Assembly (NCBI GenBank): GCA_951799445.1 | Contig: OX637295.1 | Coordinates: 4,092,001 to 4,156,000 of the forward strand | Reading direction: 5' to 3' | Source: Pseudisothecium myosuroides | Lineage: Eukaryota; Streptophyta; Bryopsida; Hypnales; Lembophyllaceae | DNA length: 64,000 nucleotides | In this document: one piece after another, positions 1 through 11,950 of the stretch | How the letters are laid out: every line of letters starts with the position of its first letter | How positions within the stretch are numbered: the stretch's first letter is position 1 | Position numbers and translations under genes: made by a program | Notes under the pieces: generated by a model | Databases searched by the model: none | The model's input: only the letters and a program-made list of their open reading frames with translations | Told to the model about the DNA's origin: nothing

Positions 1-71
1 TCTACTTAGAACCTTGTTATTAATATGAAGAATCGTGGCGTTTTACTCATGAGTTTGTTTTATGTTAACAG

Positions 72-1407
72 GAGATCGAACTGTGCTGGAGACTGTTATC
101 AATGTCGCAACATCTATGCCATTTGTTCTTGTTGGTCTTCAAACTCCAAGGTTAGTCAATATTCTCTATGGTTACTCCGATGCTGCTGCTAAGAAATTGG
201 TTGATCTTGCATTTGAAGCTCTGACTTCTTCTATGACTGGTTAGCCGGTTGTTTGTTGACATTATGTTGTGTCCTGTATCATTGCAGAGAAAAACTTGCG
301 TGTAGAATGTATGGAAACTCAATTATCGGAGTTGGAATTGCGTCAAGCTTGTATCACTCGTCTCGTGGAGATATCAGAAAGATCCTCCGCTTCTGCGACT
401 ACGCCATGATTGCTACTTCAACTCTGGTACTTAATCTGTCCCTACCCTTGAATCAATCCACAATAACAATCATAATAATTAATCATATCACCAGGAAGCA
501 AGTGGACAGTGGACTTAATGTCAATTTAGAATATACACATCTCATGGGTTGCAATAGTTGTAGTTGAGGTTAGCGCACCTAATTGCAAGGCCTCCTAGAT
601 GTGGCATTCCAAAGTCAAATACAACAAGTAAACAATGTTTATGAGAATTTTCACCACCCGAACATCAAAATTTATGTCATTCTAAATCATCTACCAATCA
701 AACTTTGAACATGTTCAACTTTTTGCACATTATATTTAAACATGCATTCTTTGTGTTGGAGTCCTCGTAGATTTGCTAACAAGAACTTTATAAATATGAC
801 CATTGTAATATTAGAAAACATGCTTAACACGTCGTAATTAAGTGTGGTTACCATACCATATTGTTGAGTGCGGTTACCATACCAAAAAAACTTTGAACCT
901 GTACAACTTTTGCATATGATATTAAACATTTATTCTTTGTTTGGAATCCTCATTGATTTGCTAACAAGACTTTTAAAAATCTGACCATTTTAATAATTGA
1001 AACTATGTTGAACGCTTAGTAAGTCACAATCAAGTGTGGTTACCATATCGTCTTAATACTGATTGGCGGTTTCCCCCTGTTGGCAGTGTCTGTCTTCAGC
1101 CTTGCGGTCAGAGAAACACAACCCGAGGGCACTTGTGATGGCCTCAGCTCTAATGATCCCCTTCCAGCCGCTGTTGGTCACAGTTGTTCACACGGGCTTG
1201 ATGGAGGCCCAATTCGCTGTGAAGTCCCGTGAGAATCCCAAGCTTCGAAAGGTGCACAACTTGCACACCATGTCCTCCCTTTTGGGAGGAGCTCTGTTTG
1301 CTGGCAACCATATCTTCACCGACACACCCTATGTCCACGCCGCATGGCATCTTGCAGCTGCTGTGAGTGTAGCCACCCTTGGTTCTATGCTTCAAGAGTC
1401 ACAATAG
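72..1407 (+). CDS. Multi-pass membrane protein, CREST-like (3' exons; 5' end outside window)
   Basis: Three exons can be joined in phase: 72-150, 288-426 and 1087-1407 (stop TAG). Introns are GT-AG. The first visible exon starts after an acceptor, so the gene's 5' part lies upstream of the window. The joined product is hydrophobic with about five membrane segments. In order it shows S-S-L-Y-H, then C-D-Y-A-M-I-A, then H-A-A-W-H near the C terminus. These match the conserved Ser/His, Asp and HxxxH positions of the CREST superfamily (alkaline ceramidases, PAQR/adiponectin receptors, Per1), whose members are metal-dependent membrane hydrolases. The family assignment is inference from spacing and motif context; no substrate can be stated. 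Similar plant proteins of unknown function exist. The junction codons (L-C and P-R-E) restore a continuous conserved block, which supports the splicing. Confidence 0.72.
700..1052. repeat. Diverged ~185-bp tandem duplication in an intron
   Basis: Within the second intron of the CREST-like gene, 700-866 and 887-1052 are imperfect direct repeats. Both run from 'aaactttgaac' through 'gatttgctaacaag' to 'gtggttaccata'. They expand the intron and have no coding potential. Confidence 0.7.
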
Positions 1408-1658
1408 TTTGCATTTCCAAATGCACTAAGAAGAGTAATGGAGGATTACATTCACATGAATGAAGAAGAGTCTGTTGCGGTTGGTTCTACTATCTATGTC
1501 TCAAGGACATAGGTAGCAAGTGCTACGCTCCTTATGCCAAATTTGAGTTTCAAGTCCAATTCTCTCTTTAGTTAGTCAGAAGGAAACGACTCATTACCCT
1601 TATGATCAACCAAGAAGTCTAGATTTGAGAGTTCAAGATTTAAGGGTTGCTTGCCCAT
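1408..1658. other. 3' flank of CREST-like gene
   Basis: Probable 3'UTR and downstream sequence of the gene ending at 1407. No other feature seen. Confidence 0.4.
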
Positions 1659-2395
1659 CATCTATGTGAGCCCAATTGGAGTGATTACGGTTTAGTTTTT
1701 GTTGGATCAGATTGATTCCAGATTGATTTCCTTTCAGTTGATGCTCATTTAGGTTTCTTAATCAGTCGAAATTACATGACGAGGGGAAAGATAACTCGCC
1801 TTTCCCTAAGCGTTATAGATTTATTGCCATTTGATTTGTAGTAAGCAGGAATCAAGTATGTGACTATGTATTTTGAATTTCTAGTGGTGAATTTCCACTA
1901 ATGTGAAGTTTGTGACCAATTTGTGTATCTATTCTGTGTGAGCTTGCGAATCAATTTTGTGTGATCTCAGTAGTTTTCTTGATACTGTACCAATAGCGGA
2001 ATGAAACACAAACGAATTGGATACATATATGAGAGGTATTTGAAAAGTAATGTGTTCAATGGTGTGTTTGATTGGGTTTTTTAAGTAAACCCAATTGCGG
2101 ACAAGTGCACTGAATGGGATTGACGTTATTGTTCAATTGTTTGATTTTGCACAAAAAGCAGCTAATGGATAAAAACGAGGTTCCAAACACATTTTAGCAT
2201 CTATTGCGCTGCACAAAGTCCTTTGGTCCCTTATATTATGTAGTCTCCAGGTTAGAAGGGAGGGATCTATATTTCAATTTGGTGAAGGAGCCAACTAAAT
2301 TTTGTGCAATCATGAGGTAATATTTTTAAGTTGAAATAAGAATGGCAATGCAATCATAAACAACCAATTGGCATGATGGCAAAAGGAGGATTATA

Positions 2396-2825
2396 CTTGG
2401 TGGTGATTTTTTTTAATTTGATTGCATTGATATGTAGGGAACATCGATACGCACAACTTTCATATTAAAAAAACATCCCCTTAAGTAACAAAAATATGAT
2501 CTATGAATAGTTCAATGTAAGGTGTCGTATGACCAAATTTTATAAAATAGATATCTCTATATCAGTTGATTAGATTTTGGTAAAGTAATTGTACCATCAT
2601 GCTCAAATATACAAAATTAGTTAACATGTGAAGGGAAAATAGAAAAATCTAATAATAATAAAGAGAGATCTATTTTACAAAAATTTGGACATTGTCACCC
2701 CAACATTGAAATCTCTATAGAAGGAATTGTGAAACTTTTTTGGAGATGCTTGTTGAAGAGAAGATGTGCGTATGGATGTTTCCTACATATTTCTATAATT
2801 AAATTAAAAAAATTCTTCACCAATG
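2396..2825. mobile_element. Foldback/MITE-like element (~430 bp)
   Basis: The left arm (about 2396-2580) is the inverted complement of the right arm (about 2630-2825). For example, 'atgtagggaacatcgatacg' on the left matches the reverse complement of 'gtatggatgtttcctacat' on the right, and both ends read TTGGTG / CACCAA. Arms are about 75-80% similar. It is absent from the equivalent place in duplication unit 2. No ORF. Superfamily not determined. Confidence 0.6.
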
Positions 2826-3069
2826 TTTTTCAACGAATTATCATGTTAAACCATGAAAATTAAATAAAAAAATTCACCAAAAGTAGAGTTTTGTTTTTTT
2901 GAAATTGAAATTTGGTATGCTTGATTGGGATTGCATAAGAATGCAATGATATTTTTGCTTACCAGAATATACCAACTATAATCCACATTGTACAAAATTC
3001 TTTGAATGGCTCAAATAGGCAATTTGTAAGAATATTGTACCCTACTATACATTGAATGGTTACTTGGTC

Positions 3070-3340
3070 CTTTTGGGGTTATAATTGGAGGTATTCTACA
3101 TCTTTGTTACCTTTGAAAATTGGTAGAGACATGCCTAGCATGGTCTTCAATACAGAAAAATTTCAAATTCAAAATCTATAGTGCAAAAATTTCTCACAAC
3201 GGTGGTCAAAGTTGTATGAAATTCTTACGCAGGCTTCTTCAACTTCTATAGCTAATATCTTCCAGTCTATTTGATAAACTTTGCAAAAAATTTAGCACAT
3301 GCTCTCATACAAGTGCAGTGCAAGATCCTCCGGTTGCACT
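3070..3340. mobile_element. Decayed fragment of a TTAA-type element
   Basis: 'ttggtccttttggggttata' (about 3063-3087) resembles the terminus TTGGTCCTTTAGGGGTTAA of the element at 40038-40964. The following ~200 bp ('gctaatatcttccag', 'gcaagatcctcc') resembles the interior of the element at 36613-37521. Boundaries are uncertain. Confidence 0.4.
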
Positions 3341-5277
3341 TCCCCCAAACCATTTCTCTGTTGGCATGGCTGAATGCAGCATAAATGACTGTTTTGAGTA
3401 GGTTTTTAGCACAAAAAGGCCTTCTGACTTCAGAGGCTCAAAGAATTGAAGGTTACATCAAAGAAACAGCGGTATTATAAAGCACTTATTTGCATAGTTT
3501 TTTTCCTTTTGTAACAGCATACAGAATTGCACATACAGTAAGAGCAGAACGTGGTTATTAATTTTTCTAGAACCAGAGGTATAAGCCGATTCTGGGTTTT
3601 TGTTTTCTCGATAATCATGGGTATTAATTCAAAGAGTCACTTTGATAACCGGTGGAGTTTTCTTGGTATTTTCAAAACCTGCCCAGCATTGGGTAGAACT
3701 CCTTCACCCCAAAGGATCAAAATCTATCAAATGATGCTGCCATTGATGAGTTTTGCAAACTTGTTCATGGGTGTTACAGAAATGAAATTAAGCATTTCGA
3801 CATGGAGTTATACATGATTCAAATTTGTTTATTCTGGTACTTCTCGATTCACGTGCTTCTCACTACAGTAGATAGTGGTCACTATTTTGATTGAACAATT
3901 CTGCTTCAATTGCCATTCGTGGTTCAAATGATTTGGCTGATAAAATTCTACGCCACATTCATCTTCCATGTTCCAAATTTTCTAATGAGATCTGGTTTTC
4001 CAGAGAGTGACTCTAGCATCTACGTGAGCCCAACTGGAGTGATTACGGTTTAGTGTTTGTTGAATCAGATTGATTCCAGATTGATTTCCTTTCAGTTGGT
4101 GCTCATTTAGGTTTCTTAATCAGTCGAAATTACATGACGAGGGGAAAGATAACTCGCCTTTCCCCAAGTGTGATAGATTTATTGCCATTTGATTTGTAGT
4201 AAGCAGGAATCAAGTACGTGACTCTGTATTTTGAATTTCTAGTGGTGAATTTCCACTAATGTGAAGTTTGAGACCAATTTGTGTATCTATTCTGTGTGAG
4301 CTTGCGAATCAATTTTGTGTGATCTCAGTAGTTTTCTTGATACTGTACCAATAGCGGAATGAAACACAAACGAATTGGATACATATATGAGAGGTATTTG
4401 AAAAGTGGTGTGTTAGATGGTGTGTTAGATGGGTCTTTTACTAAACTTAATTGTGGAAAAGTGCACTCAATGGGATTGAAGTTATTGTTCAATTGTTTGA
4501 TTTTGCAAAAAAAAAGCAGCTAATGGCAAAAAACGAGGTACCAAACCCATTTTAGCATCTATTAAGCTGCACAAAGTCGTTTGGTCCCTTATGTGGTATC
4601 TAGGTTAGAAGGGAGGGACCTATATTATAATTTGGTGAAGGAGCCAAAAGCTAGATTTTTTATACGCAACCATGAGTTAATATTTGAAAGTTGAAATAAA
4701 AATGGAAATGCAATCATAAACAAGAATGGTGTGACTGTGAGGCTTTGTCCACTCCAACCAAATCCTAACCACGTTGTACAGTGTGAATGTGGTTGTAAAT
4801 AGGATTTGAAAACTCTAATTAAGAAACCATATAGTAAATACCATTGTCTTTCCAAGAGTCTTTGCCAAAGGACAAAGCCAACAAAGAATTGGCATGATGG
4901 CCAAAGGAGGGTTACAAACCAATATACTCTGACTTTTCATTCATTTCTTTTTGGCCTAGGAGAGTTTGTGGTTTTGTAGGTCTTACTTCCACATGTCCAC
5001 ATGAAAAGATTGTAATTTGACTCTTAGAGGTCAAAAAGTAATATTTCAATCATTTAAAATTCCTACTCTTTATAGGAGTTGTTCATGTTTTGTGAATCAT
5101 TTGGATCCTAAGAAAAAAATTTCAAAATATTCTAATTTCAAATAGTGCAAGTACATTTCATTTAATAGCTTAGTTTCTTGGTTTAAAAATACATTCTTTT
5201 GTTTGCTAAAAGTGAAAATTTGAGATAATGGTAATGTTTTTGCAAAATATTTTTTATTTCCTTACCAATACAAGTAA

Positions 5278-5549
5278 CCCCTAAAGGAGCAAATAACATT
5301 TTTTTGCAATATAGCAATTTTAGTCATCCATTTATGAACAAAAAATTTCATTTTTCTTTGAAATTTTCACATAACATGTGGTCAAAGATTAGCTTTAAGG
5401 TGCAACAATTTTCTTAACTTTTGACTACATGGTTAAAAAGTTATTGTATGATATGTAGTTTCTTTTAGAGCTTGGACAATGTGGGCAATGAAAGCCGCTT
5501 AGAAAAAATCACTTTTTTAAGAAATCAAAATTTGAAATTGCTTTTGTAG

Positions 5550-5647
<98 letters not shown>

Positions 5648-6260
5648 AGCTTTGAATCATTCCATTTTGATTAATGAAATGAAAGTTATGAGCAGTTTTA
5701 GTTTGGAGCCAATTATAGAATCTCTATTCTAAAAAAACCATTGAAGTCCTTTATTTAACTCAATTTTCAATACTTTTGGTGAAAAATAAAATCATACAAC
5801 ATAGATTTTTTTATTACCATTGGGATTGGCATTTTTCAATTCCATAACTAAATTCTTGACAGTTTAGTATTTTTAATCATTCTCTACTTCTTTCAAGCAT
5901 GAGTATGAAAAAAAAATTGAAATTTTTTAATGTGTTTACAATTTATTTCTACAACATATTATAGAGAGTTGTAAGTTGTAGAGTCTACACATTTTTGGAT
6001 AAAGAGTTTGAAAGATGAAATCTAACCATTAGGAGGAGTTGAAAATACTTCGTTTTGAAATCCAAACATCATGATCTTCAAATTGGTATGGTTCTTATTT
6101 TGAAATTTTAGAAGGGTGTATTCTAACAAGTTAACTACACGATCCTAAGATTGAATTTGTTAAAATATATATATATATATATAATTTTTTTAAGCCTGCT
6201 TTAGAGACTACTATTTTGAAGTAGTTTTGGCCATCTAAACATGAAAGAACAGTTTAGGGG
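5278..6260. mobile_element. TTAA-type non-autonomous element, family T1, 983 bp
   Basis: Begins CCCCTAAAGG and ends 'gtttagggg', an inverted terminal repeat shared with the elements at 30120 and 60348, whose interiors are also similar ('caatatagcaatttt', 'cattccattttgatt'). The flank is GTAA on the left and TTAA on the right, so either one base mutated or the duplicated target is only TA. No transposase ORF. Confidence 0.75.
5553..5642. repeat. (TA)45 microsatellite
   Basis: Uninterrupted TA dinucleotide run of about 90 bp inside the T1 element. The two sister copies (30120, 60348) have no comparable run, so it expanded in this copy. A shorter (AT) run lies at about 6164-6183. Confidence 0.95.
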
Positions 6261-7372
6261 TTAAAATACCATTACATGCAAAACTATGATACTAAAATTT
6301 CTTGTCGTTCAATTACTTTCATAATATCAAAATAACAAAACAAGAACATTTGTTGCACAATTGGTAGACATTTACTTCAAATTTTCATTCTAATTTTTTA
6401 AATCAATAATTCTAATCTCCTATTTCATAAATGGAGTAGAGTTTAAGCTCATCAAGAGTAAAATGGACATGCATAATTTTTTTTTCTTTTTAGGCTTTGC
6501 TAATGCTGATTCTTGAGGATGTTTAGTAATTAAATTGATTATTGTTTCTTCTTTGTCATTGTATTGTCCAATTGCCTTCATTTCTGTTTTCAAAACTTCA
6601 AATTCTTCTTCCATTTGGCGGACAATTTTTATTTATTTTTACATCAAATCATCTTCAAATGACAAAGAATGGCTGTATGAGAGCAGTGCCTTAGGCATGG
6701 CTGAATACAGCAGAAATGACTGTTTTGAGTGGGGTTTTAGCACGCAAAGGCCTTCTGACTTTAGGGGCTCAAAGAATTGACAAAGAAACAGCGGTATTAT
6801 GAAAAACTTATTTGCATAGTTTTTTTTCCTTTTGTAACAGCATACAGAATTGCACATACAGTGAGCAGAACGTGGTTATTAAATTTTTTTAGAACCAGAG
6901 GTATACACCGATTCTGGGTTTTTGTTTTCTCGAGAATCATGGGCAATTGGGCATTAATTCAAAGAACCACTTTGATAACGGGTGGAGTTTTGTTGGTAAT
7001 TTCAAAAACCTGCCCAGCATTGGGTAGAACTCCTTCACCCCAAAGGATCAAAATCTATCAAATGATGACATTTCTGCAAATTATGTGATCATTAATGATG
7101 CTGCCATAGATGAGTTTTGAAAACTTGTTCATGGGTGTTACAGAAATGAAATTAAGCATTTTGACATGGAGTTATACAAGGTTCAAATTTGTTTATTCTG
7201 GTACTTCTGGATTCGTGAGCTTCTCACTAGATACTGGTCACTATTTTGATTGAACAATTCTACTTCGATTTCCATTCGTGAGCCAATTTGGCTGATAAAA
7301 TTCTAGGGCACATTCATCTGCCATGTTCCAAATTTTCTAATCAGATTTGGCTTTCCAAAGAGCGGCTCTAGC

Positions 7373-7723
7373 ATGTGACCTAGTACAATCTACGCTTAGA
7401 CACAAGATTATGCACAGAAACGTTCCAGGGCTTCACAGAGGATGAATTCGGGATCCGAAAGGCGAGCAAAGAATGGTGATCTTAAGTACACGAGAAACCA
7501 AATCCAAGATCAATCTCGTTCAATAAACTGCCTCCAAATCCATCTAACCAGATAAGACATTAATAAAAAAAGACAGTCCTTAGGTCACATTGTCTGTGAT
7601 AAACCCTGGTCTTTACTGAAACAAATGTGTACATATTCTTTCCTACGATTAAATGGAGAATCAGGCTACAGTAGTGAAAATTTTGAGATTGAAAAACAAA
7701 AGAAACTGAGCATCGACCTGATT
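7373..7723. other. RPL15 3' flank
   Basis: Non-coding DNA downstream of RPL15 (minus strand); it should include the 3'UTR. No convincing polyadenylation signal chosen. Confidence 0.4.
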
Positions 7724-8503
7724 CTAAGCGCTCTCCCCCCTCTTCTTGGCGAAGAAGTCATCCGCTCGCGCTTGATTCTTCAAGTATTGCGCCGACAGCC
7801 ACTTCTTCTTCTTCGGCAAAATTTCGCATTCACATCCCAAACTCTCCAACTTCTCCTTCGCCGCTGCGGAAATCGCCCCCGCCTTGATCTTCACCTTAAA
7901 ATCAAGCTCACCATCCGCCAGTATTTTCAACGGCAACTTCCGGTCGCGCCCCGAGGGGTTCACCACGCGTCTTTCCTTCAACGCTTCCAAGGAGACTTCC
8001 TCCCCTGCTTGAAAACTGGCCGCAATGTCGGACAAGTTCACGGAGACGTACTTGGGCAAACCAGCTCCCATCCCCCCTGCAATGCCCCGCAGTTTAGGTA
8101 AGCGCCGATAGAGCGGCGTCTGGCCTCCCTCGAACCCGGGGCGCACACCCGAACCCGACCGCGACTGTTGCCCGCGCATTCCGAAACCACAACTGGCGCC
8201 CTGCCCTGCTGCGATACCACGGCCCTTCCGCTTCTGCCTGTGCCGGGACCCGGGCTGGGGCGACAAATTGTTCAAACGAAACCGCTGGTCGGCCTCATTC
8301 TCGTCTTTCTCCACCACGGGAGGCTTCCGAGCCATAGCCACGACTGCGAAGCTCTTCCTTGGAACCCTAACTGAACCAGCACTCACGCGCAAAGCCACAC
8401 CCCCGTTCAAAAACGAATTCTGGAACGCATTGCTTGAAACTCCGGCGGATTTCGGAAGAAGAGACGGAGAGGACGCCGCCATGGCGCAGGTAAGAGCGGC
8501 CAT
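7724..8503 (-). CDS. RPL15: 50S ribosomal protein L15, chloroplastic (nuclear-encoded)
   Basis: Single-exon gene, 259 aa. The reading frame extends two codons further upstream, but the first ATG is at 8503-8501; stop TAG at 7726-7724. Residues 1 to about 58 are Ala/Ser/Val-rich with few acidic residues, like a plastid transit peptide. The mature part carries the bacterial-type L15 signature: the basic Gly-rich segment R-H-R-Q-K-R-K-G-R-G, then G-F-E-G-G-Q-T-P-L-Y-R-R-L-P-K-L-R-G, then the C-terminal fold with V-K-I-K-A-G-A-I-S. L15 assembles into the large subunit of the plastid ribosome, contacting 23S rRNA. The gene is much richer in G+C than its surroundings and lacks introns. Nothing suggests inactivation. 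Confidence 0.96.
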   Translation of the reverse strand: MAALTCAMAASSPSLLPKSAGVSSNAFQNSFLNGGVALRVSAGSVRVPRKSFAVVAMARKPPVVEKDENEADQRFRLNNLSPQPGSRHRQKRKGRGIAAGQGASCGFGMRGQQSRSGSGVRPGFEGGQTPLYRRLPKLRGIAGGMGAGLPKYVSVNLSDIAASFQAGEEVSLEALKERRVVNPSGRDRKLPLKILADGELDFKVKIKAGAISAAAKEKLESLGCECEILPKKKKWLSAQYLKNQARADDFFAKKRGESA

Positions 8504-8743
8504 CGTCAATTTCGCTCCTCCTGCTGCAAATTGTGTAAATGCGGAACTGGATTCTCAAAGAAATGGGAAGCGAGAGGAGTGAGAGAAGATGAGGAGCACG
8601 GAGACCCGTCTCCGCGTTGAGACCCTTTCGCCGTGGATGGAGCCCGTGTGGATAAGGTGCGGGGTGGTATTCCAGGTCCTGTTGCGAACCAGGTCTTGGA
8701 ATATGGGCTTCTGCTTTCACGTCTCCTAATCCATATCTGATAT
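8504..8743 (-). promoter_or_regulatory. RPL15 5' region
   Basis: GC-rich stretch of 240 bp between the RPL15 start codon and the transposable element at 8744. It should contain the 5'UTR and proximal promoter. A GATAAG-type box is present at about 8651 on the plus strand, but one short match is weak evidence. Confidence 0.35.
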
Positions 8744-9690
8744 CCCCTCATGGCCTAAGGCCTGTTTGAGTTCAAACTTTTGAAGTGTTTGAAGTGTTTT
8801 AAATGTCACTAAGTTATAGAGATCTCAACCGTACAATCTTATAGTGTACATGTTGTAGATGACATGAATCTAATTTGGAGTCATTTGGCCACATACATTG
8901 CAAGATTATAATGTTTTAGTATTGAAAAAGGTTGCAGAAATTTTTCTAGCAACACATTTGGAGGTGAAATTCGATTTTTAAACCTACTCAAATGAAAAAA
9001 CTTTAAACTATAAAGTGGTTCAAAACCAGCATAAAAACACATTTGTGAAAGAAAATATCATTGCATTTGACTCATTGTGTCTGCAAAATGACTTTCAAAT
9101 GTAAAAAAATAGCAAGAAAAGTTGTAAAAAACACATCTAAGGCTAAACCTCCTTCTACTAAAATGCTTCTCAATCGCTCATAACTTCTTGGATTGATATA
9201 AAATTTTAGCCACACAAACTAGACTAGTATGTGCAACTTTTCCAAAAAAATTTATTGGAAATTGATACTATATGAAGAAGAAACAAGTTGCCAAAGTTCA
9301 TTGTAATCCAAAAATGTTGAATTGCTTCCAAACATTCCAAACAATTTGGATTGGCATGAAAATTTTACCACAATAACTAGATTTCAAGGAAAAAATAATT
9401 CAACAAATTTTATTGAAAACAAAAATTGGATGGAGATACAAGCCTCCGAAGTTGCAACCTTTCAAATGCAGTTTGGTGAACTCAAATTGAACCTGTGAAC
9501 TTCGATTGGCTTCCAAGAAATCTATACATCTTAGATTGATCTGAAAATTTTACCACATAAACTAGAAGAGAGAGCGCAAACTTTCCAACAAGTTTTATTG
9601 AATTTGAACATCGGATGCAAAAGTTACAGCACCTTGAATTGGACTTGAAACTATGTGAGGACACTTTAAATCGCCTTGAGCAATGAGGGG
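8744..9690. mobile_element. TTAA/TA-type element upstream of RPL15, 947 bp
   Basis: The left end CCCCTCATGGCCTAAGGC pairs with the right end GCCTTGAGCAATGAGGGG (15 of 18 positions complementary). Flanks are 'atat' left and TTAA right, compatible with a TA duplication. Size and the CCCCT start match the other TTAA elements here, but the interior differs. Inside, about 9120-9650 holds three diverged copies of a ~150-bp unit containing 'gattgat..aaaattttaccaca'. Confidence 0.6.
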
Positions 9691-11950
9691 TTAACCCTTG
9701 AGTGCTTGTAGATAAGGATTTACAATGGATGAATATTAATAAATCCTATAGTTTAAGTTCGTTCGCAGGGAGGTATGGAAGCACTATAGGTAATTCCTAA
9801 GGGAAACTAAATTAACCCTAAGTTGTGCACAATTGAGGGAAAACCATGGAATATTCCTAACTTTATAAATTCAATAGATAGACTATTTTATTATAGTTAA
9901 AGCCAGGATTGGAAACTTATCAATTCCTTTGTAAATCCTATAGCTTTATCTTTATTCTCCATTACTCCATCAGTTCTCACCAACCGCTCTGGTACCAGCT
10001 TCTATTGATTCCACCAACAATTCGCTCAGGTACTATTGATTTGACTCACAGCTTCTTCCGGCTTTGTTGCAATTGTATTCTTCTTCTCATTCTTACTTTC
10101 CTCCATTGAAACTTCCTCCATAGTTTGACATTTCATCTTTATATTATTTGATTGACAACAATATTTGCACTTCTTTCCCTTTGATTTAAATTGTTTGTTA
10201 TCCATTGTAATATCCCTTATTCTCACAATTCTATTGATTCAATCTACAGGCTCACTCTAATCACACTGTCTCTACAGATCAATCTCCCAGTTTTCATCAT
10301 AAAACACTTAATAATATCATGCTCATACACCATTGACACATACTATTGGAATCAGCCATCACAATTGATAAAACAATTAAAACCAGATCCAAACTTGCAT
10401 TCACATCCAATCACAACAATAGAAATTTCTCACACCATTAAATCCATAGACTCCAGCAATCACAATTGATACACACAATTTCAGACACACTCAATCATCC
10501 ATATCACAATAGCATAACACATCTAGAAATCTTATAATCTCCACATTATATTTCACTTTGAAGTTTACAATTGATCCTCACAGTAGCTTCACTACATTAC
10601 AACTATCGATCCAGCTCATTCACAATCACACACTAACACACAAAAACTATAGATCACTCATGCACTCCACACACTGCCGGCTACACCAGCGCAGGAGCTC
10701 TGGCTTCCTTCTAGATTGAATTCCAATTTCATCTAACAATTGACTTCACCCACTTCACTGAACCAGTTCGTAACCGCTTCTATAGTCGCACCCCATTCAT
10801 CCATTTTCTATACATCTATTGATAACATTCTATAGTAAAGTCTATTGTACTGGTAATATTGACAAATTAAAGTACCATTAAACAAGGAAAATTAGAGAAA
10901 TTAGCAAAATTTTGCTATTATTCACACATTCCCTATAGATTCTATGACTACAGTGCTCCAACAATTAGTTTTTGGACGACAAACAGATTGAAATTGATAT
11001 TTCTTTCTTGTTACTACTTGGATGAAAGCCATCCTAATTTGTGAAGATACTTTATCGAGTTGTTGCCCTATATATCTAATGGTTGGATTTGATGTTATTA
11101 GAGTACATTTTTTTCTATATTTTTCTAAAATTACAAATGTGAAAATATGTCAAGTGGTTGACCAAGCCAAAATTGCATTGGCTCTATTCTAAATTTGGAT
11201 TTGCAAAAATGAGGTCTTAGATTTAAAGAACACAAAAATTTTAGAAAATCACTATGTCAAGAGAACCTCATTTCAAATCCATTCCAACAAATAATATTAA
11301 AAAAAATGATAATATTTTGCTTGTAATTGAATTTAGAAGGAAATTTGAAATTTCCTTTTTAAAATTTATAAAAAAATACTATTGATAGCATTGGTGAATC
11401 TAACTATGTGGATGGAATCTAAAACTCAAAATCTACAACCTTTATTTATATATCGATTCCAAAGTATTCTTCCAAATAATATTGTATAATGATTTTTTTC
11501 CAATTGTCAAATCTGGAGAACACTTTGCATGTTAAGGGGTTAAACATTCATTTTGAATGACAATTCTTAGTCCTTAATTCCACATACCTTATGCAACCAT
11601 GTGTGAACTAAGGTAAAATTGTTCAATTTAGCTAATGTGCATAGATAGTGTCTCCATGACAATTAAAGATTATTTTTAACCTTAAAGGACAAAGGAAAAT
11701 TCAAGTAGGCTTTATTGATTTCATGATCTAAAACTTTTGCATTAGATATTTAGAATGCATGCTAATCATCCCAATCTACATGTGAGGCTTAGTTTCATGT
11801 CATTCCAACAAATTTTATAAAAGTTATATGGTTTCATTTAATTTCAATGTGAAATTGGGTAGCTAAAAATATATTCTAAGAAAATATTAATTAATTTTAT
11901 TTAAATGTACCAAGAATCATCATTCAAAATGAATATATTAAAATTATCTC
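9691..11950. other. Intergenic AT-rich DNA
   Basis: No gene recognised. Between about 9930 and 10700 the plus strand is pyrimidine- and CA-rich with repeated short motifs ('tattgatt', 'caattgata', 'cacaattc'). The remainder is featureless AT-rich DNA. Confidence 0.5.

Larger units (their letters stand above)
1659..4017. repeat. Tandem duplication, unit 1 (segments A and B)
   Basis: Segment A (1659-2395) is strongly similar to 4018-4905. Segment B (3363-4017) is similar to 6698-7372. The order A-B-A'-B' with A' starting where B ends indicates tandem duplication of one A+B unit. Between A and B lie a foldback element (2396-2825) and a decayed TTAA-element fragment. Short ORFs in B share stretches such as T-C-P-A-L-G-R-T-P-S-P-Q-R with unit 2, but both frames are broken and I recognise no protein. 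Confidence 0.65.
4018..7372. repeat. Tandem duplication, unit 2 (A' and B')
   Basis: A' 4018-4905 and B' 6698-7372 match segments A and B of unit 1. This unit is longer because the TTAA-type element 5278-6260 sits between A' and B'. B' ends near the 3' flank of the RPL15 gene, where the similarity stops. Confidence 0.65.

Noticed and set aside
8038..8751. Overlapping ORFs on both strands around RPL15
   Set aside because: Shadows of the GC-rich RPL15 coding and upstream sequence in other frames.
9909..10469. Coding genes from ORFs of 66-92 aa
   Set aside because: Low-complexity Ile/His/Ser/Thr-rich translations of repetitive CA/TTGATT-rich DNA, no splice-supported extension.
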